Assembly: GCA_963756575.1 (NCBI GenBank) | Contig: CAVWOM010000011.1 | Location: forward strand, 124,001-188,000 | DNA from: Palsa-504 sp963756575 | GTDB lineage: Bacteria; Actinomycetota; Actinomycetes; Streptosporangiales; Streptosporangiaceae | Length of the DNA stretch: 64,000 nucleotides | Reading direction: 5' to 3' | Shown here: positions 57,928 to 64,000 of the stretch, one piece after another | Layout of the letters: every line of letters begins with the position of its first letter | Numbering within the stretch: position 1 is the stretch's first letter | Notes under the pieces: model-generated | What the model saw: the letters and a program-made list of their open reading frames with translations, nothing else | Database searches by the model: none | What the model was told of the DNA's origin: nothing | Position numbers and translations under genes: made by a program

Positions 57928-58413
57928 TCAGCTCGCGGAAAGTTCGACGGCGTGTCCGCAGAAGGCCTCGATACGCGCATCTAGCTCGGCGCAGTCTGTA
58001 GGCCGGACCGAGCTACCCAATTGCAGGTCAGTGTTCGTCGCAGCTGACTCAGCCACGCGCCCGGCTGCGGTAGCGAGTTCCGTCGCCGCGGCAGCCAGCG
58101 AGCGCGGCGCCAGTAGGGCGATAGCAAACGCGTACGCCCTAGCCTGCCCCGCGAATTGTCGGGCCTGAGCGAGCCGGGCGCTCATTTCCGGGCCATGGTA
58201 GTCGTGGTTGTTTATCACCTGTGTACGCAGGTCCGTCACCGCACCAAGCAGATCCACACAGGCCTGCCGGAGTTCCGTCGCGTGCCGATCCCGGCGGTCA
58301 CGCCCGGCCTGCCTTACGTTCTGGATCGCGGCGCTGAGCGGGCTGATTGCCGCCCCTAGGACGGCTGCAGACGCCGTTATCACGCCCACAACGATGGTGG
58401 ATACGTCAGCCAT
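57928..58413 (-). CDS. Small membrane-anchored helical protein
   Basis: 161 residues. One N-terminal membrane helix (STIVVGVITASAAVLGAAIS) followed by a basic segment and a long helical domain (HATELRQACVDLLGAVTDLR). No named family. ATG 58413 is preferred because the extra 20 residues upstream are polar and cut off the helix. It is convergent with the nSTAND1 gene (12-nt gap) and marks the right edge of the island. Confidence 0.6.
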   Translation of the reverse strand: MADVSTIVVGVITASAAVLGAAISPLSAAIQNVRQAGRDRRDRHATELRQACVDLLGAVTDLRTQVINNHDYHGPEMSARLAQARQFAGQARAYAFAIALLAPRSLAAAATELATAAGRVAESAATNTDLQLGSSVRPTDCAELDARIEAFCGHAVELSAS

Positions 58414-58595
58414 GCGCGCATTCTGACCGCAGCCGCCTCGCGCCAGATAGTCTCTGTCGTCCGTGGTCGACAATCATTGCTTATCCTGACGGGAGGTTAA
58501 CAGCAGCCGCCAGTTGCCAGCCAGCCCCGGACCCACAATCTTACCCGCAGTAATTGCCCTGATGGCCACCCAGCCAACTGAATGTTGGACGCTTG

Positions 58596-59402
58596 TTAGG
58601 GCCGGATGCCGGTAGCGATGAGATGCGGCCCGAAGCCGACGAGTTCAGGTACCCGCTCGATAGCCCGCGCTACTTCCAGCGCCACCGACCGGTCGGCCGG
58701 ATCCGCCAGCCGCGCGTCCAGGTCACCCAAGATGAACGCCGGCCCCTCGACGCTCACCAGGTCCGCGACCTCCAGCCCGGCCTCCCCGAGTTCCTCCCGA
58801 AGTTCGCCGGGCCGGTGGCAGAAGGCGGTGAACGCCCCGTCCTGAAACGGCGGCAGCATCCCGGTGCGGTCTATCTCGTCGATGAGATCCACCGCCGCCG
58901 GGTACTTCACGTAGATCCGCTCCCGGAGCATGCCGTCGATCCGGGCCGCCCACCGCGAGATCGCGGCCGCGAACACCGCCCCGCCCGGCCGGAGAATCCG
59001 CGCGCACTCCCGCAGCGCCCGCACCCGCTCCGCCCGGTCGGTCAGGTGGTAGAGCGGCCCGAGCAGCAGGACCGCATCCACCGAGGCGCCGGGCAGGTCG
59101 AGAGCCAGCGCGTCGCCGACCGCGGTGTGAATCCCCGGTACCCCGGCCGCGTCCGCCGTGAGCTGCTCGACGTGCAGCGGCATCAGGTCCCGGTGCTCGA
59201 CCTGGTAGCCGAGCGAGGCCAGCCACAGGGCGTACCGCCCCGGCCCGCCGCCGATGTCCGCGACCACGGCGGGCGCGGCCGGCAGGTGGCGCCGCACGAT
59301 CTCGGTGGTCCGGGTGAACTCGAGCTCGCCGCGCCCGTCGCTCAGCCGTTCCCGTTCCATGCCCCGTTCGTAGTACGCGCGCAGGGCGTCATCTGTCCCC
59401 AT
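58596..59402 (-). CDS. Class I SAM-dependent methyltransferase
   Basis: 268 residues. Motif I VVADIGGGPGRYALWLASLG, an acidic post-I strand HRDLMPL, VDAVLLLGPLYHL (motif IV) and LRPGGAVFAAAI. Small-molecule type; substrate unknown. ATG 59402 chosen; the frame extends to 59441 over 13 residues that do not match. Divergent from the carboxypeptidase gene. Confidence 0.85.
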   Translation of the reverse strand: MGTDDALRAYYERGMERERLSDGRGELEFTRTTEIVRRHLPAAPAVVADIGGGPGRYALWLASLGYQVEHRDLMPLHVEQLTADAAGVPGIHTAVGDALALDLPGASVDAVLLLGPLYHLTDRAERVRALRECARILRPGGAVFAAAISRWAARIDGMLRERIYVKYPAAVDLIDEIDRTGMLPPFQDGAFTAFCHRPGELREELGEAGLEVADLVSVEGPAFILGDLDARLADPADRSVALEVARAIERVPELVGFGPHLIATGIRP

Positions 59403-59463
59403 GTCACGCGAGGGTGGCATATCCTCGACCCGGCCAGCCACCCATTAATGCGAGGTTAGGGGC

Positions 59464-60441
59464 ATGCGGCTCAGGGTCCGGATCGTCGAGCTGACCGCGG
59501 TGGCCGTCATCGCCGGCGGCCTCGCGGCCTGCACGTCCCCGGCGGCGGGGCAGCACGCGGCCAAGATCGCCCTGACCACCACGCCGCGCCCGTCCGCCGC
59601 CTCCGCCAGCCCGAACCCGAGCCCGTCCGCCAGCCCGCAGATCCAGGTCACCGGCACGCCCGGCGGGGTCAAGGCCAAGGGGGCGGTGCTCGCCGACGCA
59701 TCCACCGGCCAGGTCCTGTGGAGCCGCGACCTCGGCACCGAACGGCCCATGGCGAGCGTCACCAAGGTCATGACCGCCCTCCTGGTGCTGCAGGCGGGCA
59801 ACCTCGGCCAGGAGATCCGGATCTCGAAGGCGGCGATGAGCTACGCCTGGAAGAACGGGGGCGAAAGCGCCGGGCTGCACCCGGGGGACCAGCTCACGGC
59901 GCAGCAACTGCTGGCCGCGCTGCTGCTGCCGTCCGGAGCGGACGCGGCGTACACCCTGGCCAGCACCTACGGTCCCGGGATGAACGCGTTCGTCGCCAAG
60001 ATGAACGCGACCGCGATCAAGATGGGCATGCTGCACACCCACTTCACCTCGCCCGACGGGCTGCCCTATCCCACCGAGACCTCGACCTACTCCACCCCGT
60101 CCGACCTGCTCACCCTCGGCCTGGCGGCGATGAAGTACCCGGTTTTCCGGTCGATCGTGAACCTCCGCTTCGACAACCTGCCGAAAGTCAAAGGCCAGCA
60201 CCACCAGTACTGGTGGGACAACACCGACGGGCTGATCGGCTCCTACCAGGGCGCCCTGGGGATCAAGACCGGCTACACCGATAAGGCCCTGCACTGCCTG
60301 CTGTTCGAGGCGGCCAGGAACGGCCGGACGCTGATCGGGGTCGTCCTGGCCAGCCCCGCCACCGGCGTGAACGCCGGCGCCCAGGACGCCGAGAAGCTGC
60401 TGAACTGGGGCTTCAGGCTCCCGAAGAGCGCCTCGGGTTAA
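59464..60441 (+). CDS. D-alanyl-D-alanine carboxypeptidase (S11) lipoprotein
   Basis: 325 residues. Signal and lipobox GGLAAC at residues about 18-23, then a Ser/Pro linker. Catalytic motifs of PBP5-type enzymes: SVTK (Ser-x-x-Lys), PSGADA (S-G-x) and IKTGYT (KTG). It trims the last D-Ala from stem peptides in the wall. Ends convergent with a membrane-protein gene, overlapping by 4 nt. Confidence 0.9.
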   Translation: MRLRVRIVELTAVAVIAGGLAACTSPAAGQHAAKIALTTTPRPSAASASPNPSPSASPQIQVTGTPGGVKAKGAVLADASTGQVLWSRDLGTERPMASVTKVMTALLVLQAGNLGQEIRISKAAMSYAWKNGGESAGLHPGDQLTAQQLLAALLLPSGADAAYTLASTYGPGMNAFVAKMNATAIKMGMLHTHFTSPDGLPYPTETSTYSTPSDLLTLGLAAMKYPVFRSIVNLRFDNLPKVKGQHHQYWWDNTDGLIGSYQGALGIKTGYTDKALHCLLFEAARNGRTLIGVVLASPATGVNAGAQDAEKLLNWGFRLPKSASG

Positions 60442-61481
60442 GTACCCGACGTCCGCCCGCAGACGGCTCCGCCGCCGGCCACCGACGTGGCCGACGAGTA
60501 CGGGTTAACCGCCGGCCCCGACTGGGTGGCGCCGGCCGACCGCTCGCTGGGGTAAGCCGGATGGATGTAGCCGTCGGTGGTGCCGCAGGTGATGCCGGCG
60601 TTGCCGATGATCGTCTGGTCGGCCGGCTCGAGCGGGCCGCCGGGGTCGTCCCAGCGGGCGAAGTCGAAGCTGCCGTACTGGTGGTCGATGACGCGCATCC
60701 AGTCGGCCGGCTGGCCGGGCGGCTCGACCGCGTAGGCGAAGAGGTAGTTGACCTTGACCGCGAGCACCACGCCGCCCGCCTCCCGCGCGCTCGCCGCGCT
60801 CATCGTGCCGTGCACCTTGATCACGTTCCCGATGAACTCGGCGCTGCCCGGGGCGAACGAGGCGACCCACTTGCGGGTGCTGAGCGGGTACCCGCCCTTG
60901 TTCGTTCCCGTCGTGTTCAGCCCCGCGAGGAAGGTATCCCGCTGCTGCTTGATGAGGAGCCCCGCGAACGCGGTCGGCGCGCCGCCGCGCAGCGTCTGCT
61001 GGTCCAGGTTCGCGGCGATCAGCAGCTTCCTGGTCGACTGGTAGGCCGCCTCGACCTGCGCGGCGGTGAAGTTACCGACCGGCTTGGCGGCGGGGATGGT
61101 GATCCCGGCCGCACCATCGGCCCAGGTCCCCGCCTCGCTGCCGACGAACGGGTCCGCGGGCGGAGCCGATCCCGTCCCCGGGACGCCGGCCGCACTGGAC
61201 GCCTGCGGATGCGCGACGCGCAGCCAGACGATGCCCCCGGCCGCGGCCAGGACGACGACGGCGACGACCCCCGCGACCAGCCGCCCGCGCCGGGCCTGCC
61301 GCCGCTGCCTGCGCTGCTCGCGCTGGACCTGCTTGCGGTACTGCGCGGCCCGCTTCGCGCGCTCGGCCGCCGTCGGCTCGACGTACCGCGGTTCGCCCAT
61401 CAGGTTCTCGGTCAGCTCGCGAAGCTTGCGGTCGATCTCGTCCTCGGGCGGATTCCCCTGCCCGCCGGTCCCCTCAGGCAT
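60438..61481 (-). CDS. Single-pass membrane protein, unknown
   Basis: 347 residues. A basic cytosolic N-terminus (AERAKRAAQYRKQVQREQRR), one helix (LVAGVVAVVVLAAAGGIVWL), then an exported domain with ITIPAAKPVGNFTAAQVEAA and a C-terminal part holding two Cys (ITCGTTDG, GAVCGR). No family recognised. Start overlaps the end of the hydrolase upstream by 8 nt, so the three minus-strand genes at 60.4-62.9 kb form one operon. Confidence 0.65.
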   Translation of the reverse strand: MPEGTGGQGNPPEDEIDRKLRELTENLMGEPRYVEPTAAERAKRAAQYRKQVQREQRRQRRQARRGRLVAGVVAVVVLAAAGGIVWLRVAHPQASSAAGVPGTGSAPPADPFVGSEAGTWADGAAGITIPAAKPVGNFTAAQVEAAYQSTRKLLIAANLDQQTLRGGAPTAFAGLLIKQQRDTFLAGLNTTGTNKGGYPLSTRKWVASFAPGSAEFIGNVIKVHGTMSAASAREAGGVVLAVKVNYLFAYAVEPPGQPADWMRVIDHQYGSFDFARWDDPGGPLEPADQTIIGNAGITCGTTDGYIHPAYPSERSAGATQSGPAVNPYSSATSVAGGGAVCGRTSGT

Positions 61482-62358
61482 AACCAGAATCTACCAAGGG
61501 CGGACAACTCAGCATGGCCTCGATGACGCGCGGCCACCACGGCCGCGGCGGCACCTGATGACCGACTCCCGCCAGCGGCAGCAGCCTGGCCCCGGGAATC
61601 CCGTCGGCCAGCGCCTCGCCGTGACCGATGGGAAACAGCGGATCGGCCGTACCGTGGATCACCAGGGTCGGCACGGTGATCTCGTCCAGCCCTTCGCCCG
61701 GCGCCTCGCCCGGCTCGGCCAGCGCATGGTTCGTCATGCTGGCGGCCATGTCGCGGGTGCGGTCCACGACCCGCTCCGCCCGGGCGCGCACGTGTGCCTC
61801 GTCGAAGTACCCCGCCCCCTCCAGCCGCCGCTCGTAGCCGGTGAGGTAGTCGATGACGGCCGCCCGTTCGGTCCAATCGGGCGGGACCTGCTCGGCGAGG
61901 TACGCGCGCAGGTCCTCCGCCATCGGCGGGAGCCCGGCCTGGACCGGGACCACGGGGGTGGTCGACATCAGCACGAGCGAGTCGACGCGCTCCGGATGAG
62001 CCAGCGCGACCTGCTGCGCGAGGGCGCCCCCCATCGAGATGCCGGCCAGCTGAGCGCTCCGCCGCCCGAACGCGTCCAGCACCCCGGTCACGTCCGCCGC
62101 CAGGTCCGCACCGGCGTACCCCGGCTTCCCGGCCGGGTAGCCGACCGAACGCCCGGTGTCCCGGTGGTCGTACCGGATCACGAACCGCCTGCCCTGGCCT
62201 TGACCGCTGGCCAGCCGGCGGCAGAATTCCTCCTCCCACCAGTCCATCGAGGCCCCCATGCCCCCGATGAGCAGGATCGAGGGGTCAGCCGCGTCGCCGG
62301 TCGTGTCCACGCACAGCTCGACTCCGTTGACCTTGATCATCCGCTCGCCGTCCATCAC
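61474..62358 (-). CDS. Alpha/beta-fold hydrolase
   Basis: 294 residues. Core motifs: LLIGGMGASMDWWEEEFCRR (oxyanion loop), YDHRDTGRS, nucleophile AGISMGGALAQQ, Asp in IHGTADPLFP and His in GVGHQVPP. Matches the rifampin-/aclacinomycin-esterase-like group. GTG 62358 overlaps the upstream stop (GTGA). ATG 62340 (MIKVNG) is an alternative. Confidence 0.85.
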   Translation of the reverse strand: MMDGERMIKVNGVELCVDTTGDAADPSILLIGGMGASMDWWEEEFCRRLASGQGQGRRFVIRYDHRDTGRSVGYPAGKPGYAGADLAADVTGVLDAFGRRSAQLAGISMGGALAQQVALAHPERVDSLVLMSTTPVVPVQAGLPPMAEDLRAYLAEQVPPDWTERAAVIDYLTGYERRLEGAGYFDEAHVRARAERVVDRTRDMAASMTNHALAEPGEAPGEGLDEITVPTLVIHGTADPLFPIGHGEALADGIPGARLLPLAGVGHQVPPRPWWPRVIEAMLSCPPLVDSGYA

Positions 62359-62914
62359 GAGCTGACCGGCCGGTACCGGACGTTCACGGCCGCCATGGGG
62401 TCGCCCTCGCCGGCCTGGCGGAGGCGGACCGGCTTGCCGCCGGGGTTGTCGTACAGCCGGACGCCGTCACCGAGCAGGACCGGCACGATGTGCAGGTCGA
62501 TCTCGTCGATCAGTCCCAGCTCGAGAAGCTGACGGCCGATGGTGGGCGAGAGGACCTCGAGGTTCTTGCCGCCGGCCGCCGCCAGCCCGATCCGCACCGC
62601 CTCGGCCGGCCCGCAGGTGAGGAACGTGACCCCGTCGCGCGCGCCGCGTCCTCGGGGTGGTGGGTGAGCACGAAGATCGGCCCCTGCCAGGCGCCGCCGT
62701 ACGGACGCGTGCCGTCGATGGCCTGATCCCAGCCGTCCCGGCCGCCCAGGACAGCGCCCGTCGTCTTTATGTACTCCTCGGCCAAGCCCGGGCGGACGGA
62801 GAACCCGGTCAGCCAGTCCATCGCGTGGTCCGGCCCGGCCACGAACCCGTCGAGGGACATCGCGAAGTGAAAGAGCACCTTCCCGTCCGCGCTCTGCGGC
62901 TCAGTATCACCCAT
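62355..62914 (-). pseudogene. DHFR-like (RibD C-terminal) protein, frameshifted
   Basis: Frame 1 gives a DHFR-family start (HFAMSLDGFVAGPDHAMDWL, then TTGAVLGGRDGWDQA) up to HHPEDAAR. In a CGCGCGCG run at 62636-62646 the frame shifts, and GVTFLTCGPAEAVRIGLAAA and LSPTIGRQLLELGLIDEI continue in another frame to the end at 62355. A 2-bp slip explains it. If repaired the protein would be about 185 residues, normal for the family. Possibly a sequencing artefact at an alternating GC run. Confidence 0.75.
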
Positions 62915-62974
62915 GGGTGGCCACGCTAGGCCAACTGATGGTAGATTGCAACCAGTTTGAGAGTGGGGTGCGAG

Positions 62975-63460
62975 ATGGCGGAGCCGGCGCGGTCAGGCTG
63001 CCCGATCAACGCCGCGGTCGAGGCGTTCGGCGACAGCTGGAGCCTGCTCGTGCTGCGGGACGTGATGTTCGGGGGCAAACGCTACTTCCGGGAGCTGCTG
63101 GCCGGGTCCGAGGAGGGAATCGCCTCCAACATCCTCGCCGACCGGCTGAAGCGGCTGGTCCGGGCCGGCCTGCTGACCCGCGAGGACGCGGGGCCAGGCC
63201 GGCGGGCCGCCTACAGCCTGACCGAGGCGTCGATCCAGCTGGTGCCCGTCTTCGCCCAGCTGGGGGAGTGGGGCCTGCAGCACCGCCCGACCACCGAACG
63301 CCTCCGGGTGCGCGCCGAGCTGCTCTCCGCCGGCGGCCCGGAACTGTGGCACGAGTTCATGGCCGAGCTGCGGACCGTCCATCTCGGCCAGCCGGCCACC
63401 GAACGAGACGGCCCCACCGTCAGGGACCGCCTGGCCGCGTCCTACGCCGCCGCCCTCTGA
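62975..63460 (+). CDS. HxlR-family regulator
   Basis: 161 residues. Opens SGCPINAAVEAFGDSWSLLV with the family Cys (Cys near residue 9) that senses oxidants or electrophiles in HypR/QorR relatives, then FRELLAGSEEGIASNILADR and wing GPGRRAAYSLTE. Divergent from the frameshifted DHFR-like operon, its likely target. ATG 62975 preferred; a TTG at 62957 is in frame. Confidence 0.85.
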   Translation: MAEPARSGCPINAAVEAFGDSWSLLVLRDVMFGGKRYFRELLAGSEEGIASNILADRLKRLVRAGLLTREDAGPGRRAAYSLTEASIQLVPVFAQLGEWGLQHRPTTERLRVRAELLSAGGPELWHEFMAELRTVHLGQPATERDGPTVRDRLAASYAAAL

Positions 63461-63588
63461 CGAATTGTCAGACCCTTCGGGCATGCTGACGGTGTGGAAC
63501 CCATCTTCGTGGCGACCCTGACTGGAACCGGCCAGACGGGTTCGTGCGTCTGATCCTGGCGGGACCGGATCGGCGGAAAGGCACGGGG

Positions 63589-64000
63589 ATGAACGCGAAG
63601 GTGCGCATGTACGTGGTGTCGGCGGCGGTTATCGCGGCCCTGGCCGGCTGCGGCTCGCAGCCCCAGGCCGGCGCGGCCCACCCCACGCCGACACACCCGG
63701 CCTGCCCGGAGGGAAGCGCGTACCCGCCGGGCACGGAGGGCGCGGTCGACTACACCGACAGCATCTGGCACGACTCCGTCAGCTACGAATACCTGCCCGC
63801 CGTCCAGGTCACGGCATCGCAGATCGGTTCGGTGCTCACCCGGATCCAGTGCTCGATGTCGACCTACCCGGATACGCACGCGCCCCCGTCTCACTTCGCG
63901 AACGACACCGCCACGGCGCTGTCCGCCGGAACATCAGTGCACGCGGTCACGGGGTTCTCGCCGCGGTGCCGCCTCGCCGCGTATCTGGACGGAAAGCCCC
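63589..64000 (+). CDS. Lipoprotein, partial at window end
   Basis: 137 residues before the window ends, no stop yet. Signal peptide VRMYVVSAAVIAALAGCGS with lipobox LAGC. After a short Pro/Thr linker the mature part (GTEGAVDYTDSIWHDSVSYE and YLPAVQVTASQIGSVLTRIQ) is beta-rich and contains several Cys. No family name can be given. GGCGGAAAGG upstream of the ATG. Confidence 0.75.
   Translation, partial: MNAKVRMYVVSAAVIAALAGCGSQPQAGAAHPTPTHPACPEGSAYPPGTEGAVDYTDSIWHDSVSYEYLPAVQVTASQIGSVLTRIQCSMSTYPDTHAPPSHFANDTATALSAGTSVHAVTGFSPRCRLAAYLDGKP

Overview
This is a very GC-rich, GC3-biased chromosomal window typical of a filamentous or soil actinomycete. Supporting marks are a DUF222/HNH (13E12-type) protein, DUF5134, DUF1707 and DUF899 proteins, an FxsA/FxsB/FxsT-type RiPP locus, HbhA/phasin-like proteins next to an XRE regulator (as in mycobacterial hbhA loci), and many GTG starts with ATGA/GTGA overlaps. 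The family Streptosporangiaceae or a neighbour is a guess. No tRNA, rRNA or CRISPR array was seen.

Layout. 0-6 kb: end of a sugar ABC importer, a CMD-family protein, a small GntR regulator, a frameshifted DMT permease, a prepilin peptidase and a damaged two-component pair. 6-10 kb: L,D-transpeptidase, two abutting gene fragments (DUF4037 and SRPBCC) and cydAB. 10-13.7 kb: a repeat-rich 1 kb spacer, then three HbhA/phasin-like paralogues, each behind the same promoter/operator, and an XRE regulator with its own direct-repeat operator. 13.7-15.2 kb: fchA-folD, where FolD lacks the cyclohydrolase lysine. 15.2-22.6 kb: csoR, a GH13 glucosidase, DUF899, a tandem array of CsoR-like boxes, two membrane proteins, a copper chaperone and copA. 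22.6-24.6 kb: galT-galK. 24.6-28 kb: MarR and YceI remnants, MarR, DUF222/HNH and DUF1707 genes. 28-33.7 kb: Baeyer-Villiger monooxygenase, HSL-type esterase, divergent AcoR-like regulator and a MetX-like hydrolase. 33.7-39 kb: a split HigB-like protein, an FHA-SnoaL fusion, an aldo/keto reductase remnant, VOC protein, an FMN riboswitch before a RibE-RibB fusion, and an SRPBCC-ArsR-DUF899 operon. 39-47.7 kb: DUF4062-STAND-TPR protein, cupin, TetR units, an APH-fold likely pseudokinase, NmrA/TetR pair and a frameshifted MBL gene.

47.7-58.5 kb is a lower-GC accessory island. It begins with a decayed epoxide hydrolase and an MFS exporter. It then carries a rearranged FxSxx-COOH peptide system: FxsB radical SAM/SPASM enzyme, a translationally coupled HExxH protein, FxsT STAND-TPR protein, a 52-residue FxsA precursor ending FNSYI, a second STAND-TPR ATPase and a small membrane protein. 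This is the most interesting system in the window. 58.5-64 kb returns to housekeeping-like genes: methyltransferase, D,D-carboxypeptidase, membrane protein, hydrolase, frameshifted DHFR-like gene, HxlR regulator and a lipoprotein running off the end.

A recurring theme is gene erosion. At least twelve genes carry frameshifts, internal deletions or truncations. Either the chromosome is decaying in its accessory segments or some indels are assembly errors; the in-frame internal deletions and abutting fragments cannot be explained by single-base errors.
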